Part shown: one piece after another, positions 32,690 through 42,497 of the stretch
How positions within the stretch are numbered: the first letter of the stretch is position 1
Layout of the letters: each line of letters starts with the position of its first letter
DNA from: Providencia rustigianii DSM 4541
Lineage (GTDB): Bacteria > Pseudomonadota > Gammaproteobacteria > Enterobacterales > Enterobacteriaceae
Direction: 5' to 3'
Assembly (NCBI RefSeq): GCF_000156395.1
Contig: NZ_GG703819.1
Location: 115,194-179,193, forward strand
DNA: 64,000 nucleotides
Notes under the pieces: model-generated
Database searches by the model: none
The model's input: the letters and a program-made list of their open reading frames with translations, nothing else
What the model was told of the DNA's origin: nothing
Made by a program: the position numbers and the translations under genes

Positions 32690-32850
32690 GACATGTGCAT
32701 CAAAAAGACCAGGAAGTGAAAATTATCTTACCTGATGGATCGTACGGTTTTATTTCAACTGACCGCCGTTGCAAAGTCTCCTATGATTTGCCGGCAAATA
32801 TCAAAATTGAAATACAGCCACCGGTATCGAAACAGCAAGGTGGGAAATAA
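32683..32850 (+). CDS. Small phage protein with weak CsrA-like pattern (55 residues)
   Basis: A frame from ATG 32,683, started by GGGGCAAGACCAATG, encodes MLRHVHQKDQEVKIILPDG and continues with RRCKVSYDLPANIKIEIQPP. The beta-strand pattern and the ending V-x-Y-x-L-P-x-N-I-x-I weakly resemble CsrA-type RNA-binding proteins (VRIGVNAPKEVSV). The match is not strong enough to name it. It overlaps the next gene by one base (TAATG). Confidence 0.5.
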   Translation: MLRHVHQKDQEVKIILPDGSYGFISTDRRCKVSYDLPANIKIEIQPPVSKQQGGK

Positions 32851-33020
32851 TGTTTGGCTTATTTTTACTCGTATGCAGTGCAATGAATTGCCAGTTTGAG
32901 CCATATGGCTATATCTATCCTGATGAAATTAATTGTTTAATCGATAGAGAAATTGAAGCCGGAAAAGGGAATATCGCAGAGTGTTACCCGGTTGATTCGG
33001 TTATACCGGCTAAAAATTGA
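32850..33020 (+). CDS. Small Cys-containing phage protein, possibly exported (56 residues)
   Basis: A frame from ATG 32,850 (TAATG overlap) encodes MFGLFLLVCSAMNCQFEPYG and ends at 33,020. The first ~14 residues are hydrophobic and could act as a signal or anchor; four Cys follow (C9, C14, C28, C44). Function unknown. The stop codon lies in a perfect 16-bp palindrome (TGATTAAGCTTAATCA, 33,018-33,033). Confidence 0.5.
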   Translation: MFGLFLLVCSAMNCQFEPYGYIYPDEINCLIDREIEAGKGNIAECYPVDSVIPAKN

Positions 33021-33057
33021 TTAAGCTTAATCAGTTTTGTTCTTTAGTAATAATTAA

Positions 33058-33092
33058 CATGGTGGTTTATTCAATAATGGATGACCACCATG
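33058..33092 (+). promoter_or_regulatory. Inverted repeat over start of the next gene
   Basis: CATGGTGGT (33,058-33,066) and ACCACCATG (33,084-33,092) form a nine-pair stem with a 17-base loop. The right arm contains both possible start codons (33,081 and 33,090), so the stem could hide the ribosome site. Confidence 0.5.
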
Positions 33093-33329
33093 AAACAACC
33101 GCAATTAACCCCTTGGAGAACTGGGGATCAATTATTAACTGAATTCGATATCAAGCTAGGCAAGTTAGCCTCTAGTGTAAAAAACAGACCATGCACTGAA
33201 GCGGAAATAAAACGTGCTTGTGATACTACAGATAAAATTATTTCATCAATTATGAGGCAAGACCAAGATGGTAACAGAAAGCGCTTGCGTAGAACGCAAA
33301 ACAAAAAAAGAAGAGATGAATACCCCTAA
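33081..33329 (+). CDS. Phage hypothetical protein upstream of excisionase (82 residues)
   Basis: Starts at ATG 33,081 or 33,090. A helical protein with TPWRTGDQLLTEFDIKLGKLASSVKNRPCTEAEIKRACDTTDK and a very basic C-terminus (RKRLRRTQNKKRR). It overlaps the excisionase gene by 62 bases; the start signal of the latter (GAGGCAAGACCAAGATG) lies inside this frame. No family is recognised. The basic tail suggests nucleic-acid binding. Confidence 0.5.
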   Translation: MTTMKQPQLTPWRTGDQLLTEFDIKLGKLASSVKNRPCTEAEIKRACDTTDKIISSIMRQDQDGNRKRLRRTQNKKRRDEYP

Positions 33330-33531
33330 AAAATACCATGATGATGATTTATTAAGTATTCAAGAGGTATGTGTTCTCATTGGTGGCATTAGCCCTAAAA
33401 CTTTGGCTGATTGGAATAACAATCATAAACATAGAAAAATACTCGCACCTATTTGTTTTACCGAAAAAGTCGTTAGGTACGAGTATAAAAATGTTAAAGC
33501 ATTTATTGAAAAATGCCGCAAAGTTTACTAA
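33268..33531 (+). CDS. xis: Excisionase-like DNA-binding protein
   Basis: This 87-residue protein has an AlpA/excisionase-like winged helix (DLLSIQEVCVLIGGISPKTLADWNNNHKHRKILAPICF... RYEYKNVKAFIEKCRKVY). It sits directly beside the integrase and converges with it, overlapping its end by three bases (33,528-33,531). Start at 33,268 is supported by the shared start signal; ATG 33,316 is an alternative. It probably directs excision with the integrase and is expressed from the rightward early promoter. Confidence 0.72.
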   Translation: MVTESACVERKTKKEEMNTPKKYHDDDLLSIQEVCVLIGGISPKTLADWNNNHKHRKILAPICFTEKVVRYEYKNVKAFIEKCRKVY

Positions 33532-34928
33532 CCCATTTTCCTACGTAATAGCGCTACTTGAGTCAAAATACTATTTTCATGAGCTTCAAAAGCCTGACGC
33601 TTTAGCGCTATTTCTTCCTGTAGTATCTCATCAGAAAAATCATAGTGTTCAGCCATACGGTCCTCACTTCTGTCAGAATGATGTAGGCATAGTATGCTTA
33701 TCTCTTTTGTATCTGAGCGTGAATATCCCTTTTGGCGCATTTGAGCAATGATGTTACTTTTGAAAAATTTCCGGCACATCGTATTGAATGCGCCGGATTT
33801 TCCCTTCACCGTCCCTTCGTGTACTACCCCTTTCACCGCCCCTTCCGGGCTATATGTTTTCACCAATTTATCCAAAGAACGTTTTGAAAAAGGCAGTGAT
33901 GGATCTCGTGGTTGCAGAAATACATAATCACGATTGCAGTTAACTGAAGACTCACGCCACGATAGCTGCTCATCAAGTAAAGCCTTCATTGCTTTAGTGA
34001 TTGGGAACTTGAATTCTTTCTGCGTTTTCATTGCCCCTCGCATTCCCGTTAGCCCCGCTGGATAAGTAATTTCTAGATTATCCAAATCAACATAGTCCCA
34101 TCGCAAATTTGCAATGTTTATCGGTCTAACGCCAGTTAAGATCATATATCTAACCGCATTTTTTTGATGAACGGAACTACATGACGCAACGTTAATCCAG
34201 AGAGTGGAGATCGATTCTATATCTGTGTATCGTTTGGTTGGTAAAGGCTTTTGTACTCGAGAGGAAACATAGTCGTCGGGAATGCTTGCGGCTATATTTA
34301 TCCCATTGCAATAAACAGGGGCGGCAAATTTCCAAAACCGGCGCAACTCTGCAAATAACTCCAATGCCTGATTGTTTGATTTAGTCTGTACCCATGAATC
34401 GATAACTTCAATTAGCCTTGGGTATTTCATATCGCTGAAAACTTCTCTGCTACCAAAGGATTCTTTTATTTGTTTTGTTCTGCAGCAATATGTCGCATAG
34501 CTATTTTCGCTAAGCTTTGCTCGGGAAACTTTGCCAGCTAAATCCTTTTCGTATGCATCTATTAATTGATGAACTGACTCAGCCCTTAGCCCTTGCTCAG
34601 CTAATAATTGAGCTTTTTCTCTTGCGATAGGTAATGATAACTCTGGAAACTCACCTAATTTTTGACCTTTGACTTCCATATGTTTGGGGAATTCGGCGTA
34701 TACTGTTACCTTACCGGCTTTGCTAAAATCAATACGCAGGTAATGCTCTTTTTCGTATTTAGATCGACGTGGCTTGTTGATGTGTTTTAAAATGATTTTT
34801 GCAGCCGCAACACAGATTCTCATGTGTGTACTTGTGTACGGTGGCTTGCATGACTCCCAACGCTGTAATGCGTCGGCATATTCATCAGAATTAGTGCTAT
34901 CGGGCTTTTGTGTTGCTAACTTTGACAT
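33528..34928 (-). CDS. int: Tyrosine-recombinase integrase of the prophage
   Basis: This 466-residue integrase has the catalytic-domain order of tyrosine recombinases: Arg in ILTGVRPINIANLRW, a Lys-containing strand (MKTQKEFKFPITKAMKALL), a basic helix where the second Arg is expected (FNTMCRKFFKSNI), LHHSDRSEDRM, and Tyr in EHYDFSDE. The N-terminal part (about 1-110) resembles arm-binding domains. It is longer than lambda Int. It lies at the host edge of the prophage and reads opposite to xis, so int is expressed separately from the early operon. Confidence 0.9.
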   Translation of the reverse strand: MSKLATQKPDSTNSDEYADALQRWESCKPPYTSTHMRICVAAAKIILKHINKPRRSKYEKEHYLRIDFSKAGKVTVYAEFPKHMEVKGQKLGEFPELSLPIAREKAQLLAEQGLRAESVHQLIDAYEKDLAGKVSRAKLSENSYATYCCRTKQIKESFGSREVFSDMKYPRLIEVIDSWVQTKSNNQALELFAELRRFWKFAAPVYCNGINIAASIPDDYVSSRVQKPLPTKRYTDIESISTLWINVASCSSVHQKNAVRYMILTGVRPINIANLRWDYVDLDNLEITYPAGLTGMRGAMKTQKEFKFPITKAMKALLDEQLSWRESSVNCNRDYVFLQPRDPSLPFSKRSLDKLVKTYSPEGAVKGVVHEGTVKGKSGAFNTMCRKFFKSNIIAQMRQKGYSRSDTKEISILCLHHSDRSEDRMAEHYDFSDEILQEEIALKRQAFEAHENSILTQVALLRRKMG

Positions 34929-35144
34929 TGAAATACCTCGTCATATCAACACATTAAATTAAAAGCTCACACACTAGGTATTTTTAGAGCTGTAAAATAG
35001 GTATGTGTTGCTGTTTTGTGTTACGAATCTTGGTTTCTCAATGTAAAACATACTGTATAAAAACACAATAGCCGGACGAAAGTAACGAATACGGATAGAA
35101 CTTAAGTTACTGATTATTAACTTTATTAAACGTAAATTATTGAT
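34929..35144. other. Prophage-host junction region
   Basis: No gene is visible. The stretch holds the integrase leader, a TATTTT/AAAATA inverted repeat near 34,979-35,000 and AT-rich DNA up to yfhL. The attachment core must lie here or just inside the integrase gene but cannot be named without the other prophage end. A CTGTATAAAAACACAA sequence near 35,052 resembles a LexA box with one mismatch. Confidence 0.5.
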
Positions 35145-35405
35145 ATGTCATTATTAATTACAAAACGCTGTATTAATTGCGATATGTGTGAACCTGAATG
35201 CCCTAATGATGCTATTTTCATGGGACAGGAAATTTATGAAATAGATTCTGACCTATGCACTGAATGTGTTGGCCACTATGACAAGCCAACCTGTCAGTCT
35301 GTCTGCCCTATCACAAATACCATTATTACCGACCCTGAACGAACTGAATCCCAAGAACAGCTATGGGATAAGTTTGTCATGATCCACCACGCAGATAAAA
35401 TCTAA
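35145..35405 (+). CDS. yfhL: YfhL-family 4Fe-4S ferredoxin
   Basis: This 86-residue protein has two Cys clusters (CINCDMCEPECPNDAI and CTECVGHYDKPTCQSVCP) binding two 4Fe-4S centres, with an insertion in the second typical of the YfhL/Alvin type. It lies next to acpS as in E. coli. It is a small soluble electron carrier whose partner is not settled. It converges on acpS with a shared terminator and marks the return of host DNA right of the prophage. Confidence 0.92.
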   Translation: MSLLITKRCINCDMCEPECPNDAIFMGQEIYEIDSDLCTECVGHYDKPTCQSVCPITNTIITDPERTESQEQLWDKFVMIHHADKI

Positions 35406-35429
35406 CATCAAAAGTTTGTCATCCTTAAA

Positions 35430-35465
35430 AATTGCCGACGTAACGACGTAGCCTTGTCGGCAATT
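35430..35465. terminator. Terminator between yfhL and acpS
   Basis: AATTGCCGAC and GTCGGCAATT form a ten-pair stem. On the minus strand it runs into TTTAAGG with the AT base of the stem giving a T tract; on the plus strand into CATTT. It serves two convergent genes, better for acpS. Confidence 0.72.
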
Positions 35466-35468
35466 CAT

Positions 35469-35858
35469 TTAATCTATCAGACTCTCTATAATCACTGTTG
35501 CTGCCGCATAATGGCGCTCATCGGTAATAGAAACATGAAAATGGGTTGCATTCAGACAAGCTGCCAGCTTCAAAGCTTCTCCACTGAGCGTTAATAACGG
35601 TTTACCTAACTTATCATTAGTGACCTCAAACTGATTAAAAGCCAATCCGTTACGGATCCCAGTCCCTAATGCTTTAGCAGCAGCCTCTTTAACGGCAAAT
35701 CGTTTAGCTAAAAAACGGGCAGGCTTAGTTTGTTGCTGATATTGTGCATACTCGTATTCCGTCAAAATTCTTTTAGCTAAGCTATCCGCTGAGCGTTCAA
35801 TGACTGACTCTATACGACTAATTTCAACGATATCAGTACCTAAACCTACAATAGCCAT
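35469..35858 (-). CDS. acpS: Holo-[acyl-carrier-protein] synthase
   Basis: This 129-residue enzyme transfers phosphopantetheine from CoA to acyl carrier protein. The N-terminal [13 protein letters not shown] and the [14 protein letters not shown] segment are the family signatures with metal-binding Asp8 and Glu. Length equals that of E. coli within three residues. The ATG shares a base with the pdxJ stop (TAATG), so the two are translationally coupled, the usual pdxJ-acpS arrangement. Confidence 0.97.
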   Translation of the reverse strand: MAIVGLGTDIVEISRIESVIERSADSLAKRILTEYEYAQYQQQTKPARFLAKRFAVKEAAAKALGTGIRNGLAFNQFEVTNDKLGKPLLTLSGEALKLAACLNATHFHVSITDERHYAAATVIIESLID

Positions 35859-36589
35859 TATTTGCGTGCTTCCGTGAGTAATTGCTTCATATCGGATACT
35901 GCTTGCGCTAAACCACTAAATAACGCTCTTCCAATAATCGCGTGGCCAATATTCAATTCATAAATTTCAGGAAGTGCGGCAATACGCTGAACATTATGGT
36001 ACGTCAAGCCGTGACCTGCATTCACTTTAATGCCTTTACCTGCGGCATATTTGACACCATCACGAATTCGACGAAACTCAATCTCTTGAGCTTGCTCTGT
36101 TTTTGCATCCGCATATGCTCCAGTATGGATCTCAATAAATGGAGCACCGCACTCTTGAGCAGCATCAATTTGCTCATGATCTGCATCGATAAACAAGGAG
36201 ACTAAAATGCCCGACTCTGTTAGACGTTTTACCGCAGCAGCAACTTTTTGTTTTTGCCCTGCAACATCTAATCCCCCTTCCGTTGTCACTTCTTCACGTT
36301 TTTCTGGTACTAAACAACAATAAGTTGGCTTAATGCGACAAGCGATGTCGATCATCTCATCGGTGACCGCCATTTCAAGATTCATGCGAGTTTGAATAGT
36401 TTGGTTAAGTAACTCAACATCTCTGTCCGTAATATGGCGACGGTCTTCACGTAGGTGAATGGTGATACCATCTGCTCCAGCTTGTTCAGCAACAAATGCT
36501 GCTTGGACAGGATCTGGATATTGTGTTCCTCTTGCATTTCTAACGGTTGCAATGTGGTCAATGTTAACGCCCAATAACAGCTCAGCCAT
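35858..36589 (-). CDS. pdxJ: Pyridoxine 5'-phosphate synthase
   Basis: This 243-residue TIM-barrel enzyme makes pyridoxine 5'-phosphate from 1-deoxyxylulose 5-phosphate and amino-acetone phosphate, the last step of de novo vitamin B6 synthesis. Family segments are visible: [33 protein letters not shown] and [13 protein letters not shown]. It precedes acpS. Unlike E. coli, recO is not tightly coupled; a 245-base AT-rich gap with no gene separates them. Confidence 0.97.
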   Translation of the reverse strand: MAELLLGVNIDHIATVRNARGTQYPDPVQAAFVAEQAGADGITIHLREDRRHITDRDVELLNQTIQTRMNLEMAVTDEMIDIACRIKPTYCCLVPEKREEVTTEGGLDVAGQKQKVAAAVKRLTESGILVSLFIDADHEQIDAAQECGAPFIEIHTGAYADAKTEQAQEIEFRRIRDGVKYAAGKGIKVNAGHGLTYHNVQRIAALPEIYELNIGHAIIGRALFSGLAQAVSDMKQLLTEARK

Positions 36590-36834
36590 GTTTAACTCCC
36601 TATGAATAAACGGTCACTTATTTTTTATAAGTCGTATCGTACTGCACTTTAGCGCTTTGTGGGAATAAATCTCTCACTCTTTCCCACATATTACAAACAG
36701 ATATCTGTATTGCACCTATTACATTCAACTTTTGGGAAGCGCTTCGAAGAAAATGGATAAGGATAAAAAATTAGCTGGATAGCAGATGAATTTGCACGTA
36801 GAAATATCTGCAAATAGCTTCAAAAAAATAAAAT

Positions 36835-37566
36835 TTAGCTTTTATTATTAGTTAATATTGAAGGCATTGTCGTGAATTGCCTAAAAAGCTCTCGACTTTT
36901 TAACGGCTTACCTCCCAGATAGGGCTTTAAAGCCATCCGAGTAAAACGTTTAGCTGCCTTTAGGGTATCAGCATCAGGGAAATCACGGCTTGCCAGCGCT
37001 TTAAGTTGTTTTCCTGTGAAGCTAAATTGGTCTATTACTAAGCTACCAATAAATCCTTTTTCTTCGCGGTAACGATAAGTCATAGTATCCGATACAGGCT
37101 CTCCGCTACCTGCACAGTGCAGAAAGTCAACGCCGTAACCTAAGTAAGATAGCAGTGCAAGCTCAAATTGGCGTAGAGCAGATTCAGGTGTTCGCTCACT
37201 GCCTGCCAACACTTGTAAGCAAGATAGGTAATCAAAAAATAAGGCTGAATATGGGGTTCCAAACTCAAGGACACGGGCGGTTAATTCATTGAGATATAAG
37301 CCGCTATATAAAACAGTGCCGCTTAGAGGAAGAGCAAGAGAAACAGGATCTGCGTTAATGAGGGTCTTGATTTCACCTTTACCACCCCAACGGATTAATA
37401 AAGGTGTAAAAGGCTGCAAGCAGCCTCTTAAAGGTGAGCGGTTGCGCCTAGCGCCTTTCGCCAACAAACGTATTTTACCTTCCCCTTCAGTGAAAAAATC
37501 GAGTAATAAACTCGTTTCACTGTAAGGACGGGAATGGAGCACAAACGCACGTTGCCAACCACTCAC
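36835..37566 (-). CDS. recO: DNA repair protein RecO
   Basis: This 243-residue protein has an N-terminal OB fold ([39 protein letters not shown]) and a helical domain with [15 protein letters not shown], matching RecO. RecO anneals SSB-bound DNA and helps RecR load RecA. It lies 11 bases after era, as in enterobacteria. Zinc-binding Cys pairs of some RecO proteins are absent, as in E. coli. Confidence 0.95.
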   Translation of the reverse strand: MSGWQRAFVLHSRPYSETSLLLDFFTEGEGKIRLLAKGARRNRSPLRGCLQPFTPLLIRWGGKGEIKTLINADPVSLALPLSGTVLYSGLYLNELTARVLEFGTPYSALFFDYLSCLQVLAGSERTPESALRQFELALLSYLGYGVDFLHCAGSGEPVSDTMTYRYREEKGFIGSLVIDQFSFTGKQLKALASRDFPDADTLKAAKRFTRMALKPYLGGKPLKSRELFRQFTTMPSILTNNKS

Positions 37567-37577
37567 GTTGTCACCGA

Positions 37578-38486
37578 TTATTTTAAATCGTCAACATAAC
37601 CCAGGCTACGCAGCGCTCTTTCATCGTCTGCCCAACCTGATTTAACTTTAACCCAAAGTTCAAGGTGAACTTTAGTTTCAAACAGACGTTCCATATCAAT
37701 ACGGGCTTCGGTACCGATAGTTTTCAGCTTGCTGCCTTTATTACCGATAACCATTTTTTTCTGACCCTCGCGTTCAACAAGAATCAAGCCGTTGATGTGG
37801 TAGCCACCTCTATCCATTTCTTTAAACTGCTCAATTTCTACAGTTACGGAATATGGTAATTCATCACCAAGAAAACGCATTAATTTTTCACGGATAATTT
37901 CAGACGCCATAAAGCGCTGAGAACGATCAGTAATGTAGTCTTCAGGGAAATGGTGAATAGCTTCAGGAATATGTTGTTTAACAATTTTCGCAATTGTGTC
38001 AACGCCCTGACCTTTTTCAGCACTAATTGGTACTACATCCAAGAAATTCATTTTCTGGCTGATCATACCAATGTGAGGCAATAGGCTCGTCTTATCGACC
38101 ACATTATCAATTTTGTTGATTGCCAGAATAACAGGGCAACGTAAGCTGGATAATTTATTGACCACCATTTCATCATCTGGTGTCCAATGGGTTCCTTCAA
38201 CCACAAAAATAACCAATTCAACATCACCAATAGAACTGGATGCTGCGCGGTTCATCAATCGGTTGATCGCTCTTTTTTCTTCAATGTGTAGACCTGGGGT
38301 ATCAACATAGATAATTTGGTAATTATCTTCTGTATTGATCCCCATAATGCGGTGACGAGTTGTTTGTGGCTTTCTCGACGTAATCGAGACTTTTTGCCCT
38401 AACAACTGGTTTAATAACGTTGATTTACCAACGTTCGGACGTCCAACTATGGCAACAAAACCACAGTGGGATTGTAATTCACTCAT
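37578..38486 (-). CDS. era: GTPase Era
   Basis: This 302-residue protein has G1 [10 protein letters not shown]3 DTPGLH and G4 NKID in the N-terminal GTPase domain, and a C-terminal KH domain ([32 protein letters not shown]). Era binds the 3' end of 16S rRNA and assists maturation of the 30S subunit. It overlaps rnc by four bases (ATGA), so the pair is translationally coupled as in E. coli. Confidence 0.98.
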   Translation of the reverse strand: MSELQSHCGFVAIVGRPNVGKSTLLNQLLGQKVSITSRKPQTTRHRIMGINTEDNYQIIYVDTPGLHIEEKRAINRLMNRAASSSIGDVELVIFVVEGTHWTPDDEMVVNKLSSLRCPVILAINKIDNVVDKTSLLPHIGMISQKMNFLDVVPISAEKGQGVDTIAKIVKQHIPEAIHHFPEDYITDRSQRFMASEIIREKLMRFLGDELPYSVTVEIEQFKEMDRGGYHINGLILVEREGQKKMVIGNKGSKLKTIGTEARIDMERLFETKVHLELWVKVKSGWADDERALRSLGYVDDLK

Positions 38487-39163
38487 TCAATCTCCAAGAT
38501 TTTCAATGCTTGTTCTGCTGCGGCTTGCTCCGCTTTACGACGACTTGAACCAACACCATTAATAGATTGCTCAATACCACTGACTTCGCAGTGGATCGTA
38601 AATTCTTGATCATGAGCCTCACCTTTTACCTGAACAACTAAGTAATTAGGTAATGGAAGGTGACGCCCTTGCAGATATTCTTGTAGCCGCGTTTTAGGGT
38701 CTTTTTGTTTATCACCCGGACTAATTTCATCTAGTCTACCTTTGTACCAAGCAAGGATGATTCGCTCAATAGTTTGGATATCACTATCAAGAAAAATGCC
38801 ACCAATCAAGGCTTCAACGGTATCCGCAAGAATTGATTCACGACGAAAACCGCCGCTTTTTAATTCTCCAGGACCTAAACGTAAACATTCACCGAGCTCA
38901 AATTCACGGGCTATTTCAGCCAATGTATTTCCACGCACTAACGTTGCGCGCATGCGGCTCATATCTCCTTCATCCACTTTAGGAAAACGGTGATATAAGT
39001 CATTTGCAATCACAAAACTAAGAATTGAATCACCTAAAAATTCTAATCGTTCATTATGCTTGCTGCTAGCACTTCTGTGTGTCAATGCTTGGATTAATAA
39101 ATCGTGTTGCGTAAAGGTATAACCCAGCTTACGCTGTAATTTCTCTAATAAAAGAGGGTTCAT
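38483..39163 (-). CDS. rnc: Ribonuclease III
   Basis: The start is ATG 39,163 ([15 protein letters not shown]), giving 226 residues, the E. coli length; a longer frame reaches 39,274 but its extra residues have no counterpart. The catalytic motif [12 protein letters not shown] and the second acidic cluster (DTVEALIGG) are intact, and a dsRNA-binding domain ends the protein. It cleaves double-stranded RNA including rRNA precursors. It heads the rnc-era-recO run. Confidence 0.97.
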   Translation of the reverse strand: MNPLLLEKLQRKLGYTFTQHDLLIQALTHRSASSKHNERLEFLGDSILSFVIANDLYHRFPKVDEGDMSRMRATLVRGNTLAEIAREFELGECLRLGPGELKSGGFRRESILADTVEALIGGIFLDSDIQTIERIILAWYKGRLDEISPGDKQKDPKTRLQEYLQGRHLPLPNYLVVQVKGEAHDQEFTIHCEVSGIEQSINGVGSSRRKAEQAAAEQALKILEIE

Positions 39164-39446
39164 GTGCGCCCAACCATTTCTTATTTGATAACAAAGCACA
39201 CGCAACAGACCTGTAAAATTGGGTATTTTACAAAACTGTTGCGTTTGCACTGACATCCAACAAACACCACTCATAATTCATTGAAACTAATGAAAATAAC
39301 TTTAATTAGCCATGATGATTTAACAGGAATGGTTGATTATTAGGAAGCCAATAATATTTAATACAAGATTATTGTACACTGGGTAAAACAATAATGCTTA
39401 TGATAATGCGAGTTTTCATCTGAAAACCCGCATTGTCTGAATTGAA

Positions 39447-40412
39447 TTATAGAGGACCAATACGACTAAAGCGAATACCCGTCGGCCATTCATTTTCTTG
39501 TTTATCTAAACTTAGCCAGATAAACACGGCTCGACCCACTAAGTTTTGTTCAGGAACAAAGCCCCACATACGGCTATCAGAGCTATTATCCCTATTGTCA
39601 CCCATCATAAAATAATGTTTATCAGGAACAATCCACTCATTACGAGGCATATTGGGTTGAACATATTTAGCTTCAGTCATCGCTTCACGAATAATTAAAA
39701 TCTGATGTTCAACAGTGCCCAACGTTTCACTTCTCTCGTACTGACGCAATGCATTTCTTGGCAATGCTTGGTCAAGAGGGATTTGATAGTTGCCCTTTTG
39801 GTTATCAACCACCGAGCCAATATCTAAAAACATCGTCCATTCGCTTGGCTTTAATGGGCCATAAGTAATTGGTAAACGTTCGGTACAATTATTTGCTGTG
39901 CAGTTCGGATAAATAGTGAGTTCTTTGGAATCCGGATTATAAATAATTTTATCTCCCGGTAAACCAACGACACGCTTTACGAAATCAACATTAGGTTCTA
40001 GCGGGTATTTGAATACCGCGATATCTCCACGATTCGGTTTTCCTGTTTCGATTAATGTGGTTTGAGTAATAGGATCTTTCAACCCATAAGAGAATTTCTC
40101 AACCAACATAAAATCACCGACTAATAACGTCGGCATCATCGAGCCAGATGGAATCTGAAACGGTTCGTAAATAAATGAGCGTACAATCAGAACAATAGCT
40201 AACACAGGAAAAATTGAGGTTCCCGTTTCAAGCCATGAAGGACGACGAACTGCTTTCGCTAATTCATCTTCATTCATTGAGCCGTTAGTTACTTCCCGCA
40301 ATTTTTTAAGCTTGGCTTTACGAGCAGGCGCAAACTTAAATTTATCTAAGCACCAAATAATCCCAGTCACTAGCGTGGCTAATGTTAGGATCAGGGCAAA
40401 TGTGTTAGCCAT
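39447..40412 (-). CDS. lepB: Signal peptidase I
   Basis: This 321-residue membrane protease has two N-terminal hydrophobic segments (about 2-22 and 60-80), catalytic Ser in FQIPSGSMMPTL and the Lys of VDFVKRVVGLPGDKI, plus the box MGDNRDNSSDSR. It cleaves signal peptides from exported proteins. It follows lepA by 17 bases in the conserved lepA-lepB operon. The gap to rnc is 283 bases without a gene. Confidence 0.97.
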   Translation of the reverse strand: MANTFALILTLATLVTGIIWCLDKFKFAPARKAKLKKLREVTNGSMNEDELAKAVRRPSWLETGTSIFPVLAIVLIVRSFIYEPFQIPSGSMMPTLLVGDFMLVEKFSYGLKDPITQTTLIETGKPNRGDIAVFKYPLEPNVDFVKRVVGLPGDKIIYNPDSKELTIYPNCTANNCTERLPITYGPLKPSEWTMFLDIGSVVDNQKGNYQIPLDQALPRNALRQYERSETLGTVEHQILIIREAMTEAKYVQPNMPRNEWIVPDKHYFMMGDNRDNSSDSRMWGFVPEQNLVGRAVFIWLSLDKQENEWPTGIRFSRIGPL

Positions 40413-40429
40413 TGAGACTCCTTGTAAAC

Positions 40430-42232
40430 TTAGCTGTCTTTACCAACATGCAATATAGCAAGGAACGCTTCTTGTGGGAGTTCAACGTTACCCACTTGTT
40501 TCATACGTTTCTTACCGTCCTTTTGCTTCTGCAACAGTTTTTTCTTACGGCTAACGTCACCGCCATAACACTTCGCAAGAACGTTTTTACGTAATTGCTT
40601 AACTGTAGAACGAGCAATAATGTGGTTACCAATCGCCGCCTGAATTGCGATATCAAACTGTTGACGAGGGATTAGCTCTTTCATCTTCTCAACCAGCTCA
40701 CGTCCACGGTATTGTGAATTTCCACGGTGAGTGATCAGTGCTAATGCATCAACACGTTCGTTGTTAATTAATACATCCACACGGACCATATCAGATGTTT
40801 GGAAACGTTTGAATGCATAATCCAAAGACGCATAGCCACGAGATGTCGATTTCAAACGGTCAAAGAAATCTAGTACGACTTCTGCCATCGGAATTTCATA
40901 GGTCAGAGATACCTGATTTCCGTGATAAACCATATTGGTTTGCACGCCACGTTTCTCAATACACAGAGTAATCACGTTACCTAAATACTCTTTAGGCATC
41001 AGCATATGACACTCAGCGATTGGTTCTCTTAACTCTTCAATATTATTAAGTGCTGGTAATTTGGATGGGCTATCCACATGTACCACTTCACCGTTGGTTT
41101 GAACCACCTCATAGACAACCGTTGGTGCCGTTGTGATCAAATCAAGATCGTATTCACGCTCTAAACGTTCTTGAATGATTTCCATGTGCAGTAAACCAAG
41201 GAAACCACAACGGAAACCAAAACCTAATGCTGTCGACGTTTCTGGTTCATAAAATAGAGATGCATCGTTCAGACTTAATTTGCCTAGTGCATCACGGAAT
41301 GCTTCATAATCATCGGAACTTACTGGGAACAGACCCGCATAAACCTGAGGCTTCACTTTTTTAAAGCCTGGTAATGCTTTATCCGCTGGATTACGAGCTC
41401 CCGTTAAAGTATCACCAACAGGCGCGCCCGTGATGTCTTTAATCGCACACACCAACCAGCCTACTTCACCACAACTTAAGGTGTCTCGGTCAATTTGTTT
41501 TGGTGTGAAAATTCCCAGACGCTCAGCGTTATAGACCTGTCCTGTACTCATCACCTTGATTTTATCGCCTTTTTTCAAGGAACCATTTTTGATACGGATC
41601 AGAGAAACAACGCCTAAATAGTTATCAAACCAAGAGTCAATAATCAGCGCTTGTAAAGGTCCTTCCGGATCGCCTTCCGGTGGTGGAATTTCTTTAACTA
41701 AACGCTCAATGACATCTTGAACACCGATTCCTGTTTTCGCTGAGCAGCGAACTGCATCATGAGCATCAAGCCCCACAATGTCTTCAATCTCATCCGCAAC
41801 ACGATCGGGATCCGCTGCAGGTAAATCAATTTTGTTCAGGATTGGAACAACTTCCAAATCCATCTCAATTGCGGTGTAACAGTTAGCCAGCGTCTGAGCC
41901 TCAACGCCCTGCCCTGCATCCACAACTAACAGAGCACCTTCACACGCAGCCAAAGAGCGTGAAACCTCGTAAGAGAAGTCAACGTGTCCTGGGGTGTCGA
42001 TAAAGTTCAGTTGGTATGTTTCACCATCTGATGCCTTATAATCAAGGGTAACGCTTTGTGCCTTGATAGTAATTCCACGTTCACGCTCTAAATCCATAGA
42101 GTCTAGAACCTGCGCCGCCATTTCGCGGTCAGTTAAGCCACCACAAATTTGAATAATGCGGTCTGATAATGTGGACTTACCATGGTCGATATGTGCAATG
42201 ATCGAAAAGTTTCTGATGTTTTTGATTTTCAA
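40430..42232 (-). CDS. lepA: Elongation factor 4 (LepA)
   Basis: This 600-residue translational GTPase has G1 [10 protein letters not shown]3 DTPGHVDF and G4 NKIDLP, and the LepA-specific C-terminal domain ([27 protein letters not shown] and [22 protein letters not shown]). It acts on the ribosome and influences initiation and elongation. Length matches E. coli. It is the first gene of the lepA-lepB operon, with a 265-base AT-rich upstream region holding its promoter. Confidence 0.98.
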   Translation of the reverse strand: MKIKNIRNFSIIAHIDHGKSTLSDRIIQICGGLTDREMAAQVLDSMDLERERGITIKAQSVTLDYKASDGETYQLNFIDTPGHVDFSYEVSRSLAACEGALLVVDAGQGVEAQTLANCYTAIEMDLEVVPILNKIDLPAADPDRVADEIEDIVGLDAHDAVRCSAKTGIGVQDVIERLVKEIPPPEGDPEGPLQALIIDSWFDNYLGVVSLIRIKNGSLKKGDKIKVMSTGQVYNAERLGIFTPKQIDRDTLSCGEVGWLVCAIKDITGAPVGDTLTGARNPADKALPGFKKVKPQVYAGLFPVSSDDYEAFRDALGKLSLNDASLFYEPETSTALGFGFRCGFLGLLHMEIIQERLEREYDLDLITTAPTVVYEVVQTNGEVVHVDSPSKLPALNNIEELREPIAECHMLMPKEYLGNVITLCIEKRGVQTNMVYHGNQVSLTYEIPMAEVVLDFFDRLKSTSRGYASLDYAFKRFQTSDMVRVDVLINNERVDALALITHRGNSQYRGRELVEKMKELIPRQQFDIAIQAAIGNHIIARSTVKQLRKNVLAKCYGGDVSRKKKLLQKQKDGKKRMKQVGNVELPQEAFLAILHVGKDS

Positions 42233-42497
42233 GGTAATATCTTCTTTTAAATTGCCTTACAAAATCAGTTTTGTGCAAAATTTGCTACAAAACTAAAATG
42301 CTATGATTATCACAAGATTGCTAATTAGCAGCATTTTACATACAAGAACCCTCTAACACAAAGATTCAATGTAAAACAACTGTAAAACAGCCGAAGTTTA
42401 ATAAGTTACTGATGACATTTTTGAGTAACTAAAAGCAAAATCGCCAATAACTATTAATAATGGCTACGGGCGAATAATGGCTACAGGTGATTTCGGC

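Larger units (their letters stand above)
1..35100. mobile_element. Lambdoid-type temperate prophage with a myovirus structural module (left end outside window)
   Basis: All genes from the left edge to the integrase ending near 34,928 are phage genes in one coherent layout. Structure, packaging, lysis, Q and replication read leftward from the cro/cI region; repressor, recombination, excisionase and integrase lie to the right. The right boundary falls in the 216 bases between the integrase (34,928) and host yfhL (35,145). The att core cannot be named because the other end is outside the window. Sheath and tube proteins indicate a contractile tail, while the immunity region, pinholin/SAR endolysin and Q are lambdoid. 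The head, replication, recombination and regulation genes read here look intact apart from the unseen left end. Confidence 0.93.

Noticed and set aside
35050-35070. LexA-like sequence CTGTATAAAAACACAA before yfhL.
   Set aside because: One half-site is imperfect (ACAA instead of ACAG) and the adjacent genes are not SOS genes; it may be chance.
38483-39274. Longer rnc frame starting at 39,274.
   Set aside because: The extra 37 residues have no match to RNase III, and ATG 39,163 gives the standard 226-residue enzyme.
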